Assembly (NCBI GenBank): GCA_025331125.1
Contig: JAOALB010000039.1
Location: 124,001 to 188,000 of the forward strand
Origin: Mycogone perniciosa
Lineage: Eukaryota; Ascomycota; Sordariomycetes; Hypocreales; Hypocreaceae
Length of the DNA: 64,000 nucleotides
Direction: 5' to 3'
This document shows positions 46,405 to 58,411 of this stretch, piece after piece; the stretch's first letter is position 1; every line of letters starts with the position of its first letter. A program made the position numbers and the translations under genes. The notes under the pieces are model-generated. The model worked only from the letters and a program-made list of their open reading frames with translations, did no database searches and was not told the origin of the DNA.

Positions 46405-47564
46405 TGTCAAATGAGTGTATTAAAATCTGAGAATAAAGCGAATACCAACTTAGAACCGCTGCAGGATTCTAAATTCGAATTGATGGATAGAATAGAGGCA
46501 CCACTATGGGAGGGATGGGGTACGCAACTTAAGAGCTGGGTGAAATTGCGGTTCCCCAAGACCAGAGTTGAGGCCACATTCACCAGAAATGCACACGTGC
46601 GGCCAAACGTTGTTCCGCCAGTGCAGAAATGCTCCACAGCTAGGTAACTAAACCAAGCCAAACATTGAATTCAAGCAACATCCAAGCTAATAATACTACT
46701 ACAACTACAACAAATATCGAAGTGAAGATTACACAATGCAGAATTATCTAGTACTTTTCAAGGTTAACATTCATTCCCAACTCCTTCATCCGTGCTCATT
46801 CACTGAGGCCATATATTATTGGGGTATTTTACAATTTGGGGAGACTATGTATAACAAAGGTGTTCGCTAGCCTCTGTATTCCGCTAGTCGTGCTGCATCC
46901 ATTCCAACTTCCCTCGTGCTCGCTTCGCTGTCCTTCTCCTGAGTCTGCTCGCAGACTCGCGTTGGTGGTATGTGTATAGTTCAAAACAATGCAGAGAAAA
47001 ACTTGTAATAAAAGCAGACACAAAGGGAATCACGAAGAAATAAAAACAAAAGGAGACCCCCCAGTCTGCCAGACGAGCCATATTGCAAGCAGCCTCGAAT
47101 TCGCCTGCAACCTCCAATACGCTCAACGGGGGAGACTGTCACCATCTGAGACTGACGTGTACGCTCTCCCACTGCCCATGCGATTCAAGGCCCGGGATTC
47201 AACCCCTGATCTATGGAAGAGAATGACCTGCTCTTCCTCCGAATCGCCATTCCGTGCCCATTTTTGCGCTTCCATCTTCTTTTGTCTTTCTGAGTCCATG
47301 AGATGCGATGGCGCTGCCTGTTTGAGAGATGTTTTTGTCAAAACAAGACAGACTCCTGGCAGACCTCATCCCTTGCTCTGCCGTTCGACTGAGAGTAAAA
47401 CTGCGTTCCTTTGATCGAGGCCATTATATAAGATTAGACCGTAGTACATCTACACCAGGAAACGAAAGCCTTCAACCGAACGCCTTCCGCTATGACGGCA
47501 ATGCTTCATATCGGTTTGATTTTTTCCCTGAACGAGACGAGAATAAAGAAAACAAAGTGGTATC
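46405..47564. other. intergenic region between Sec61 beta and the phosphatase gene
   Basis: About 1.2 kb, both neighbours on the minus strand: Sec61 beta promoter and phosphatase 3' region. A 78-codon plus-strand frame begins 7 bp from the Sec61 beta ATG but is unrecognised and lies where the 5' leader should be. No supported gene. Confidence 0.55.
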
Positions 47565-49161
47565 TCAAAGAGTGACATCGAGAACGAGGCTGACGTCCGA
47601 AACGTTGGATCCGGCCAGGTCCTCGAGAACGGGAATAAGATCCAAGAGTTCATTGTCATGAGCATCGGAAAACCAACTGCTGATCGGGACTGCATGTTGA
47701 GGGTGGAAAATGTAAGATGTAGGAGAATTATCAATGATAATCGTGTCCTTGAGATCTCGTCCAACTTGGGAGAGATCCTTCACGTAGTTCCCCTGGTGGT
47801 TGTAGCAGCTTTCTCGGAACAGGCGGTGGTGGATGACGTTGTGGATATCAAGCTGGTCTAATAGGGGATCACCGTACTAAATCGACATGTTAACTCAAAG
47901 CATTCAGGTACCGCAATGGGCGTCCGTGCATACCTTGGAGACAGATGCTGTAAAGACAACAACTTCATAAAGCTCGCCCACTCTCTTCATGAATTCATCC
48001 ACACCCGGTCGCTTAATGACATAAACATTATGGTAATTGCCTTCGATTTCGACCGGTATTGTGAAATCTGCTTGATGAAGAATCTGGTAATTGAATTAGA
48101 AATTATGCAAGCGAAACGTGGAGAGTGGATAGACAAACCTTAAAGGAGCTGTGTACCAAGGTCTCATCAAGGTCCAATACTAAGCACTTCTTCCCCTTGA
48201 GCTCAGGTGCAATAGGGGGTAGTAACCATTTCTGGGGCTCTGGCGCTGAAGGACCCTCTTCCAAGGGGGGAAGTGATGTGACCCCCGTGGGGCCAGGACC
48301 AGGCGGTGGCGGTGGTATTGTCGCTTCCTGAGTATCGTCACTTGTCGTTGGGACTATCTCTTGAGTTTCCTCCACCGGAACTTCTTGCATATCCACATCT
48401 TCGTGTTCGGTCGATCCACCGCCCTCATTAGTTTCACTAGATTCTAACGGCGTATGCGGAGGGTCAACCGTGACCGCCGGTGTTGATTGTTTCGTCTCCT
48501 TAGTCTCTTGTTCGATCAGTGTGGTTTGTTCTTGGATGCTGGTTGACGAGACCCCATTATCCTTGAGCACGGGCGCGACAGTGGATTGGTTGGCATCTTT
48601 CTCGATAGCCTGTTTTGTTGGGGTATTGTCTTGAGGACTATGTGTGCGTGATTTGGCCGTAGTTGGTCTCGGGGGTAGCTTATCCAGCTTATGAACGTTC
48701 TGATGTTCACCCTCGACGCAGTTGGCAGACTCAGGCACGCCACAGCATCCCAGGAACGCCAAAAGTCCACTGCTCATCTTCTTCTTTCTCTTTTGCTCGC
48801 TGGTGGAGGGAGAACTGGGTTGGGAGATGTCAGGCGTGTGTGTCGGCTCGGTATCTCCTCCAGCACTTCCGTTTCTCTGTCTGTCCAAAAAGCTGCTCTT
48901 TGATTCCTTCGACCTACTGCCGATGCTGCTTCGTCGATCGGTGACAGTTGCTCCGCTCAACCCAGTCGTTGTCAGAGACGATTGGTTTCCTCGCCGTGAT
49001 GAGGATCGTGATGGTACGTGTAGCAGTCCGCGGCCCTTGTTGGAGCTCTCCCCGTCATCCGGGGACAGCATAACCTTATCCTTCCCCGTTTCGGAAGGGA
49101 ATGGGGTTTTTTCCTGTTGGATATCGGTGGTCGAAATCGTAGACGTGACTGCCTCGGTCAT
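47565..49161 (-). CDS. Psr1/SCP-type (FCP1-like) phosphatase
   Basis: HAD-superfamily serine phosphatase related to yeast Psr1/Psr2 (plasma membrane, general stress response) and small CTD phosphatases. Three exons: 49161-48139, 48083-47934, 47876-47565; predicted 494 residues. The first 320 residues are disordered and Ser/Thr/Pro-rich, with a hydrophobic double-Cys motif LLAFLGCCGVPE (C139, C140) that suits palmitoylation. The catalytic domain begins PELKGKKCLVLDLDETLVHS, with D330-x-D332 as nucleophile and acid; VYVIKRPGVDEFMKRV, VVVFTASVSKYGDPLLDQLD and IIIDNSPTSYIFHPQHAVPI complete the fold. A further intron in the 5' untranslated region is likely (GTGAGT at 49451 to ACAG at 49167, six bases before the ATG). 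Confidence 0.92.
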
Positions 49162-50480
49162 CTTGACTGTTGGGTTCGAATGTCAGTTTCATGCACTAGC
49201 TGGAGTTGGAATCATGATGTTTCATGCACGCCCGTATTGCTAAGCCCCGTCGAAGCAATGAGTAAGCCGGGTCAGAGACTGCTGTGCATCACAGCTCTTT
49301 TAAAAATAGATCCCAACCACCGGCTTAGATTGCAGAAGAAAAAGGGCTTTTCAACACTGGGGAGAACGTGCGGCCCCTGGCTACACAATTGCGGACGAGC
49401 GGTCGCAAATTTTGCGCACTCAGGGCGCGCGAGGTGATGCGTAAGACTCACCTCAATCGCCGACACAGCCAGCCAGCAAACTCCGGATAACCACGCTCCC
49501 GAAGCGATGGGTTAAAAAAAGAGCGTTAGCCCGCACGGGGCGATCTGACAGTGATGTGCCTTTTTGCGTTCCGTTTTCGACCAACAAGAAAAAAACAAAA
49601 AGCAACCCGAGTTGGTGAGCGATAGAGACGCGCGTGAGCGAGAGAAATTAGGGGAGGTCGACGACGGCAGATGATGGCCACGGGTGCGTAAGTGCAACAG
49701 TTGGGCAGAGACAGACGGAGCAGCCGTGGCGCTGCAAGCACGAGCGAAAGGGCGCCGCAAACGGCCGGTCGATAAGATGGGATGAGGCTATCGTGAGGGT
49801 TCGAAGAGCTCGCAGTGGAAGACTCTCGCTCTCTCTCAAGGAATGGGAGTGATGGGGAAGAGTCTAGGCGGCGGCAGCGAACAGACAGTGTATCGGAGGC
49901 TGAAGAAAGCTGGAGGCACAAGCGAGATGATTGCCTCTGGACCGTGATGCTCTGGGCTTTGGCTGGGCCAGGTCGGGGATGGTCCGGCGTGCAGGGACGG
50001 CGGCTGGGGGGAGGTTTTGGTGGGGGGTTCCAGGTGTGGGTGGAGTCGCGCTCGAGATTAACCAACGCTCTAGCGAATGAAGGTGGTAGTGAGGCATCTG
50101 GGGACTGTGTAAACAGGGAGTCTCGACACGCTATTGCAGTGTCATCAGGTCATTTAAGCAAGCATTTAGCGTCCTGCCACGCCGTCTGCCTCCCGCGCAC
50201 TCGCACAGTGTCAGATGGCGCCCTAAACCATCCCGGATGGCGCCTTGTCTCAATCTCCGCTAATGGCGGCCGCCAAGCTCTCATCTTACCGTCTGCCTCT
50301 CACATTGTGGGCTTCATTCTCTTCCTCTTTAGGTGAAGCGCGGTCATGGCCGGCGCTCTGCACAGCGGGCCGCTCACAGGCTGCGACATATCATGGCAAA
50401 TTATCCTGTGCAGCGTTCATTTGGAGTCCCTTGTCGACGCAGGTCGTCAACAGGAGAGGAGGCGGCCGAGCAAGCGGCTG

Positions 50481-50516
50481 CAGCAACAGCACCAGCACCA
50501 GCACCAGCACCACCAG
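50481..50516. repeat. CAGCAC/ACCAGC hexanucleotide repeat
   Basis: About five imperfect hexanucleotide units in the GC-rich part of the gene-poor tract; in one chance frame it would read as a Pro-Ala run. Confidence 0.7.
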
Positions 50517-52080
50517 TAGTGGTTTTGCGCATGTTCGCCATCTTCAATGCGTCCGCGTTCGCGCCCGCGCCAGCAGCCCAGCCCAGCCCAGCCTCGACGC
50601 ATCCGTTCCCCATGGCGTGGTTGGTTGGTGGGTCGAGATCTTTGCTCCCTGCACCTGCGCTGCACCAAGGTGACCAAGCTCCCAACTGGACCACTGTCTG
50701 CTCGCCACCTCTGCAGTTGTGCAGCGAGACAAAGGGACAAGGCGGCCAGGCCATTCCCCAGAAATGGGGAGGATTGTTGTCCCTCTCCCACTGTGCCACG
50801 ACCGAGAACACTGGAACACCTGTGTCGGGCATCATGATTGGCCGTGTTGGCGCCCAACCTCCGGCACGCACATTACGCCTCAACCCAGCCAGTCGCAGCA
50901 GCAACATACCCGCTGACTGCCCAGTGCCCCTCTGTGAAGAACACACCAGCTTTGCTCGTATTGGTGCACTGAGGCTCTTGCAGGAAGCATCACGCCCGGC
51001 CCCTCTCCCGGACGAAGATTAGCTCCAGGGAGAGACCCTATGTACAGCATCGGTAGGGCCTGTGATTTGATGGAGAGCACATGCTGACACTGCGACCACG
51101 TTGAACTCGTAGTGCTCGTAGAGTAGTACGAAGTGGCCCGACCACAACCGTCCAATGTGATTGTATGCACGTCCGTACCCACGTCGTCTTGTCTGTACGA
51201 GGACACGGGGCATCTAACCTTACCTTGCATTCTTATTGACTGTACATAGAGTTTCGTACTCCACTGGGGTGAACTTGCGATCCTCCGCACATCTGGAGTT
51301 GTTCCATCTGTCGCCGCCCGACGGGATCATGGTACCTTTTTGCATTATCGTCACTGCTTTGTGACTTCGAGATACCTATGCACTTCCCACCTCCGCCCCT
51401 CGTGTTCATATAGGGTAGCTATCATTTCATGCAAGCTCTTTAGTATTATGAGGCCTGCCAAGCAACACATAGCCGTGGTGCAGCACTGTGATACTGTCAG
51501 TAGATTAATAATAGTATTTATGTCTGTATTACAGCTACCGAAAAGTTAACCCCAAGTAACAGGTTGAAGACCTTGTGTTTAGGGGGTTGAGAATTCTTTG
51601 CTTGTGGGGGCGTTGGCAATATCAAAAACGCCATGTTGCTATGTATTTTGTGTCACGTAACACTGACAACTACCATCTATACTGATCCATTACCCCGTAA
51701 AAAATGGCCAACTTTAAGCGGAATGTCTTGGGGAATTGAAGCAATGATGGAACAGCCGACCAAGGATCTAAAATTGCAACTCAGTGCACATTCGTCCAGC
51801 GATTCAGAGCATACGTTTCCATCTTAAAAGCCGTGTTGGTCTGGTTATTCGCCGACGCAATAACACTTATCGTCCATCCTCAGTGCGCACCCAAGTCCCC
51901 TGATCACTACGAGTATTTTTCAGAGCACCAGCTTGGAATTGCTGGATCATGAGTCGTGGCGACAGTTGGGCTCTTCTGCGATTTCATGAAATACTACCTA
52001 GCAGTATGGAGTAGTACGGAGTATTAGTATCTGCGCGATACGAAGCTACAGGGGTCCATGGTATTAGTGCATGAGACTGA

Positions 52081-52302
52081 TCACAAACACCGCTGTAGGT
52101 ACAAACGTACAAACTGCTCCTGGAAATTTATCTCAGAAGGGCCGAACGGTCTAGTGAAGTGATCCTTGAAGACACCAACAGCCTCGCGCATGCATTGGGG
52201 GAAGAAGAATCGCAATGGCAAAGCTTCAAATGTTGGAAATGTGTTAACCTCGTCGGTGGGAATCACCCCAAGTTGCAAGATACAAGACTTCAGCCAGCTC
52301 AA
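52081..52302 (-). pseudogene. coding-like fragment of unknown family
   Basis: A minus-strand frame of 73 codons ending in TGA, without an ATG at its start. The translation includes SWLKSCILQLGVIPTDE, FPTFEALPLRFFFPQCM and FKDHFTRPFGPSEINFQ. Third positions favour C and G as in real exons of this window. It abuts another minus-strand frame (52299-52613) in a different phase that contains a possible donor GTATGT. It may be the last exon of a small or decayed gene. I recognise no family. Confidence 0.22.
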
Positions 52303-53136
52303 TTTTTGTGAGTGAGTCTTGACTCTTCAATTTGGTTTGCCAACAATACCCTTAAACTACGAAGTACGGAGTACCTACACCGACTTTGCTTTAATACCAA
52401 CATACCTGCATGTCTGACACCAAAATTGGCGACTGCTTCAGCCTGCCTATTCCAGGTTGGAACCTCCGCCATAATCCAAACAATGAAAGCTCGCGGACAA
52501 GAGACTAAAGAAACCATCACACCAAAATTTGGGACCCGCACTGGCTTGGATGTTTGGATGAAAGGTAGATAAGTGTTGCGATACTCTCTGCAAGCCCAGG
52601 TGCTGGTCTGCATAGTAACACCGAATTGCTCAGACCGGAACAGTGAACTTGCCTACAGAATTCATTGTATTCCAGAATAATTACAGTAACAGAGGGCAAT
52701 GTAAGCAACAGCTGTTTCTAGAAATACTAAATGCAATCCATTCGGCAGTTGATGATGTGACATTTTCCCCCACGAATTTCCCCACAGCCAAAAGAGATGC
52801 ATGTGGGGGTCACGTGCTTTTAGTCTGGGGGTATTCCGTCATCAATCGGCCCAGCAACTTACTTGGGCCTCGGAAGCTGAGCGCGCGCGGCTTCACATGC
52901 CTTGTTTCGAATGCATCCCGTCTGTCCTCAAACCAAATCCAATCACCGCCTGCGAATTAATACTATTAAGGCAACCCGACGCCTCACATAGCTGATGGCG
53001 CCCTCTAATAGCTATAGCACGAACCGTTGATGCAACCTCTTATTTCCCGACGATACAAGTCGCCACGCTGATGGTTGTTTTCGAAGCTGTCTGATGTTCG
53101 GCGCTTGGCCCGGAAGCTCGTCCCTCACCATCCACA

Positions 53137-55781
53137 ATGGCTGGCCAGTCAAGTCTGCGAAGGACGGCCGCTGAGGACGCGCTGGCAGAGTTCACCGAGA
53201 AATGGACGAATTTCACTCGAACCAAGCTGCGCAACACATCGCGGACCACACGCCTTCTCGCGACGCTAGCCCTTGCGGCTTCGATCATTCTCGGCGCCGA
53301 AGGCGGGCGACGATGGTGGAAGAAACGACGGCATGAGCGGGAGCAAGGGCGGAAGCTCGTTCGCACCAATTCGTGGCTGCATAACAAAGATGGATCGCGC
53401 ACCATATATGTTCCCTACAAGAACAGCACCTCTAAGGTCGTCATCAAACCTACAAAGCCTCTTACCTTTGAGGCGCACCGTCGACTGTTCCTCAACCCTC
53501 CGAGGGTGTCCGGTCTCGGCGATGGAACGGTCCCCTCGGCGCAGACAAAGCCTGGATTGAATCTAGCATTCTTACATCAGTTTCTGAGTCTTCTGAGCAT
53601 CATGATCCCCCGATGGTCGAGCAAGGAGGCGGGCTTGCTCGTTAGTCATGGTGTCTTCTTGATGTTAAGAACATATTTGTCATTGGTGGTAGCCCGTCTG
53701 GATGGCGAACTCGTTCGAGATCTTGTCGCGGGTCACGGCAAGGCCTTCCTTTGGGGCATAGTTAAGGTGCGCTGGTAATATGCCACGTGCTTGAAGCATC
53801 AATGGCTAACGAAATGCTTTAGTGGTGTGGCTTGGGAACCTTTGCGTCCTATACAAATGCCATGATCAAGTTCCTGGAATCCAAGGTATCTATCGCGTTC
53901 CGGACTCGCCTTACCCGCTATATCCACGACCTGTATCTGAACGAAAACCTCAACTATTACAAACTGTCCAATCTTGACGGCGGCGTGGGACAGGGTGCCG
54001 ATCAATTTATCACACAAGATCTAACGCTATTCTGTGCGGCAGCGGCTAATCTTTACTCATCACTCGGCAAACCGTTCGTTGATATCTGCGTCTTTAGCTT
54101 CCAACTTTATCGGTCACTCGGCCCCCTGGCTTTGACGGGTCTCATGAGCAACTACTTCTTGACGGCAAGTATTCTGAGAAAGCTATCTCCACCATTTGGA
54201 AAACTCAAGGCAGTTGAAGGCCGGAAAGAAGGTGACTTCCGAAGTCTGCACGCCCGCCTCATTGCCAATGCCGAAGAGGTAGCCTTCTATGGCGGTGCCG
54301 AGATGGAGAAGACATTCCTGAACAAGGAATACAAGTCTCTGAAGACTTGGATGGAGGGAATTTACATGCTCAAGATTCGATACAACATTCTTGAAGACTT
54401 TATTTTGAAGTATAGCTGGAGCGCTTACGGTTACCTACTCGCATCTTTGCCTGTCTTCTTGCCAGCCTGGGGAGGCATCGGCGGGGCGGCTGAGATGGCC
54501 GAGAACGGCCAGAAGGGCAGTAGGGAGCGGAACCGGATGAAGGGTTTCATCACAAACAAACGACTCATGCTCTCACTGGCTGATGCTGGTGGCCGAATGA
54601 TGTACTCCATCAAAGATCTGGCCGAGCTGGCCGGGTACACCAGCCGGGTGTATACACTGATATCAACGCTGCACCGGGTCCACGCCAACGCATATTACGT
54701 AAGGAATGGCCAGAACGAAATCCATTCGTTATCTGACGTCCAGGGAACCATCCAGAAAGGATTCGATGGAGTTCGATTTGAGCACGTGCCTGTTGTGGCA
54801 CCAGGTCTTTGGCCGCAGGGTGGAGAGGAGCTGTTGGAGTCACTGTCTATGATTGTTCGGAGAGGCGAGCATCTTCTGGTAAGTCGCAGCGGATAGTCAT
54901 CTGACGCGGGGGTTTACTGATGTCAATAGATCTCCGGACCAAATGGTGTTGGCAAGACTGCCATAGCCCGGGTCCTCGCTGGTCTATGGCCAGTATACCG
55001 AGGCTTGGTCAGCCGTCCGAAGAGTATTGGCCAAGATGGCATCATGTTTTTGCCACAGCGGCCATACCTTAGCCCTGGCACCCTTCGTGACCAGGTTATC
55101 TATCCCGATGGCCACGTTGACATGCGAGAGAAGCGCAAGTCGGAGCATGATCTCCAGAAGATCCTCGAGGCAGCTCGTCTTGGTTACCTGCCTGACCGCG
55201 AGGGAGGTTGGGATACTCGGAAAGAGTGGAAGGATGTGCTCAGTGGCGGCGAGAAACAGAGAATGCAGTTCGCACGACTGCTGTACCACGAGCCACAGTA
55301 CGCCATTGTCGACGAGGGTACCAGCGCTGTTTCGAGCGACGTTGAGGGGCTGCTGTACGAGACATGCAAGGAGGGAGGCATCAGTGAGTATTCTTGGCGG
55401 TGGCTGACTTGAAGAACAAGAAGGGTCTTATGCTAATGATCATCGCCTGCTCTAGCCCTAATTACAGTGTCGACACGAGCTTCCCTCAAGAAGTACCACA
55501 CCTTCAACCTCACGCTCGGTGTCGGTGAGAACGGCGACGGATGGGAGTTTGAACGTATTGGTACAGAACGAGAGAAGATGCAAGTGGAGAAGGAGGTACA
55601 GGAACTGCGTGAACGACTCTCGCAGGTCGACGAGTGGGCGAAGAGGCGGGATGAGATTGAGCAGGAATTGGCAGCGGTGTGGACAGAGAAGGGCGAGTCA
55701 CTCGATGCGCCAGTGTATGTTGGTGATGAGGTGACACAGCCTGAGAGCGGAGAGGAGGAGGTAATCTGCAAGGGGTTTTAA
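53137..55781 (+). CDS. peroxisomal long-chain fatty-acid ABC half-transporter (ABCD/Pxa type)
   Basis: ABCD-family half-transporter that, as a dimer, imports fatty acyl-CoA into peroxisomes for beta-oxidation. Four exons: 53137-53766, 53823-54878, 54930-55383, 55456-55781; introns of 51-72 bp; predicted 821 residues. The order is membrane domain then ATPase domain. The N-terminus has a hydrophobic segment (LLATLALAASIILGAEGG). The family EAA-like motif NAEEVAFYGGAEMEK lies near residue 359. The nucleotide-binding domain has Walker A GPNGVGKT (about 565-572), FLPQRPYLSPGTLRDQVIYP, signature LSGGEKQR (about 665) and Walker B YAIVDEGTSAVS (about 683). A C-terminal coiled coil (KEVQELRERLSQVDEWAKRR) follows. 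Whether it is the Pxa1 or Pxa2 partner cannot be decided by eye. Confidence 0.92.
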
Positions 55782-56967
55782 TCATGTACTGTACGAAAGA
55801 CATGCATATCTGGATGCCATTACGGAGCACTACTGCATACCTATGTTATATGGACGGAATGTACTCCGTATTCATACACACGAATAGACTTTTGAGTCAT
55901 GAGGAGCCACGTCAAGCTTCGGATTTGCTTTTTCCTTCTCTTTTCTTTGGTCGTTAGGCTGCTCTGCGGGTCACTGCAGTCCGTCTCATGCGCCCTGGTA
56001 CCTTGCGTCTGTCGATACGAATTGGGCACGAACGTGCATTTCATGATACCTGTCCGAAGTCTTGCGGTATTACTGGGTTATGAGTACTTGTCCTATGCTC
56101 GGCTAGTATGGGCCTGTCCCGCTTTCACACTATCACCGTCTGCATATCAGACATCACTTCACCATTGACTGGAACCCTTGACCTCCGCTGACAAGTCACA
56201 GACACGCATGGATTTGGAGCCTCAAGCCCCAGCTCGTGACGCCGTTATTGATTGTACACCAATCGTGGCATTTACCACAACACCACCATTGAACAGACTA
56301 ATGATGCCGGAGCGAGGTGGCGCGGAAGTCAAGTCTATCGATCTGGCATCTGCCGACGGAGAAAATGCCGAGCCAGAAGAAGGCAGGCTTGTCAGCTACG
56401 AGTAATAGTGCATGGCTCGAGTTGGAACTATACCATCAGCTGAATGTCGCCATCGTCGCAGCCGACAGAGACCCTTGACTCACTATAGCACGATTTTGGC
56501 GTCCAATGTCAAAAGCCGGACCGTATCCCGTACCGTGCCGTGCTTTTAGTATGCGGAGTACAATGTGTATTAGGGATGTACTCCGTAATCCGTATAATTT
56601 GACATTGTTTGTTTGGGCTCACCATTGTTGCTTTTCGCGACTTTGTCTTTTGCTTTTCCGGATGGCCTCACCGGTCCATGTCTCAGTCATGAGCACGTTG
56701 CACCATCTAATGCTCGGATGGTAGCACGATTGCTGGGTCGCAGTTAATATTAGTTGTGACCCTTTATTAAAATTGAAGCACCGTCGCTCTCAGTGCTCGC
56801 TCGCTTCTTGTCTTCTTTGCCAACTGGTTTCGGCGTCTGGCCCCCTGGATTCCCGTGCGACGCCCATATCTCCCCTCCTGGTGATAGATTGTTATTTGGA
56901 ACGGTCATACTCGACCTCTATCACCTGGATCTCGTGGGCGTCGGCCAGTTCAAGTTCACTGGCTACC
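55782..56967. other. intergenic region upstream of the single-pass membrane protein
   Basis: About 1.2 kb with motif copies at 55862-55870 and 56579-56587. Contains one short plus-strand frame listed separately; otherwise nothing recognised. Confidence 0.55.
56208..56405 (+). CDS. doubtful small open frame, 65 residues
   Basis: ATG at 56208 opens a frame starting MDLEPQAPARDAVIDCTPIV and ending EEGRLVSYE. It is acidic and without signal peptide, membrane span or recognisable domain. A potential acceptor (GTCACAG) lies just upstream, so it could also be a last exon. It may well be chance. Confidence 0.2.
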   Translation: MDLEPQAPARDAVIDCTPIVAFTTTPPLNRLMMPERGGAEVKSIDLASADGENAEPEEGRLVSYE

Positions 56968-58059
56968 ATGTCGCACCAGCCCAAGTTCCATAAGCGGGCT
57001 GGATCCCGGGCATCGCTTGCGTCTGTTGGCCAGATGCCCGTCATCAATGAACACGGTTACGGTGCCATGCCAAGGCCGCCGCTCCGGGTGCCGACCAAGA
57101 ATCCCCGGAGGAGCCTCGGGCCCCGGATAACGCCTCCGCCGGCGTACATGGCCGGGTTTGCTGCTCCGTCGCCGGACGAGTTGACCACGGAGTATAAGTA
57201 CGAAGGGGATGATGATGAGACGATAGTCGGCCAGATGACGCCGCCACTGGAGAGTGGCCAAAGGAGCGGCGATCAGTCGTTTCAGGACAGCAGGCAGGGA
57301 CGATGTCGGTTTATTCTCATCATAGCAGGAATCATGCTGGTAATAGTGGGATTGGCCGTTGGGCTGTCTCTGGGGTTGTCAAACAGGTGAGCTTCTTTGA
57401 CTCGTTGGATTTGACTGAACAAGCCAAGCTTCGTACATAAACAGAGGCTGACCATATCCTCCAGAAGCGTGACAAATGGCCATGGTAGCGGAGATGACTC
57501 GGGAATCCCAACCGGCTCATTCGCATTTGACACAACCCTTCAGAATACAGCAACAGCATGTACCTCCTATGCCAGCACTTGGACCTGTCCGCCAAAGAAC
57601 GGCGCACCAGCCAAGTTCTACTGGTCCATAGAGTCCTTCAACTCCCCGACTAAATACAGAGTCTCATCATCCGACACCACTCTCTCCCCTCCCTTCTCCA
57701 ACATATCCATGACGCTCCTCGACGGCAGCAGGGAGTCGGAGCGGCTTGTCTTTTCCTTCTTGATGAACAAGACTGTCTCCCCCAGCATATCACCCACGTC
57801 AAACATCCGCGCCGCCATGTGTACCTACATCAACACCACTTTCCAGGCAACACTGTGGACACGCCGCGTGAGCGGACACCCAGGCAACTCTCGCAGACAA
57901 TCCGGGTACAGCGTTTGGCCCGGCGTGGTGGAAATCGCTGAGATCAAGAATGTCACGCTTGGTTCACCCATGTGCGAGGATAGTCAGGGGCAACCGATTG
58001 CTGATGTGCAAGCTGGACTTGGGACCTGCGGGTGTCTGTATCAAACAAAACAACAATAG
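56968..58059 (+). CDS. single-pass membrane protein with extracytoplasmic C-terminal domain
   Basis: Two exons, 56968-57386 and 57465-58059, 78-bp intron; predicted 337 residues. The first 110 residues are basic, then Pro-rich and acidic, without signal peptide. One membrane span (FILIIAGIMLVIVGLAVGLS, about 112-131) is followed by a C-terminal domain of about 190 residues with at least six cysteines (ATACTSYASTWTCPP, RAAMCTYINTTF, GSPMCEDSQG, GTCGCLY), many potential N-glycosylation sites (NIS, NKT, NTT, NVT) and aromatic residues (AKFYWSIESF). The basic N-terminus suggests an N-in, C-out type II topology at the plasma membrane or in the secretory pathway. Similar proteins occur across Hypocreales as hypothetical proteins; the function is unknown. 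Confidence 0.75.
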
Positions 58060-58411
58060 GATATTTTGATCCGAACCTAGTATTTAATCTGAGGCAGGCC
58101 GAAGAGAGGGACGACTTTGTTCTTGAGGATATGATTTATTTAATATGCATAGCGAAGACACATATACATTGGGGGAGCTAGGAACGGAACATGGCCTCAT
58201 TCATGAAGTAGAAGGCCAAGGAGGGTATATAGCAACATGAATGATGAGAATGCTACTCACGCTGAGGTCATTGAGTGACTTGTGCAAAATCTCGAAGCCA
58301 TATGACTCTTATTAAGTGATATAGTACGATACTAACATAACACAACCCATTTAACGCCCATTTAACGCCGACTAGACACAACCAACGCCACGTATTCTGC
58401 TATCTTATAAT
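58060..58411. other. convergent 3' intergenic region
   Basis: About 350 bp, AT-rich, between the membrane-protein gene (+) and the kinase-like gene (-). A small tandem duplication of CCCATTTAACG (58346-58367) is visible. Confidence 0.65.

Larger units (their letters stand above)
49162..53136. other. 4-kb gene-poor tract
   Basis: The divergent region between the phosphatase (-) and the peroxisomal transporter (+). Its first part holds the phosphatase leader. From about 49.6 to 51.0 kb it is GC-rich and open in several frames on both strands at once, so no frame is convincing; a short ACCAGC repeat is at 50491-50512. Motif copies are at 52015-52023 and 52365-52374. A coding-like minus-strand frame at 52081-52302 is listed separately. 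No tRNA or other RNA gene seen. Confidence 0.5.

Noticed and set aside
46411..46647. 78-codon plus-strand frame next to the Sec61 beta start
   Set aside because: Occupies the expected 5' leader of Sec61 beta on the other strand and shows no known motif.
47190..47215. Minus-strand GGTTGAATCCCGGGCC, reminiscent of a tRNA T-arm
   Set aside because: The T-loop consensus TTCRA is not met and no matching acceptor or A-box is found at the right distance.
50333..51022. 229-codon plus-strand open frame, with overlapping minus-strand frames of up to 181 codons
   Set aside because: Several frames are open at once in GC-rich DNA, with no domain and a microsatellite-derived Ala/Pro run.
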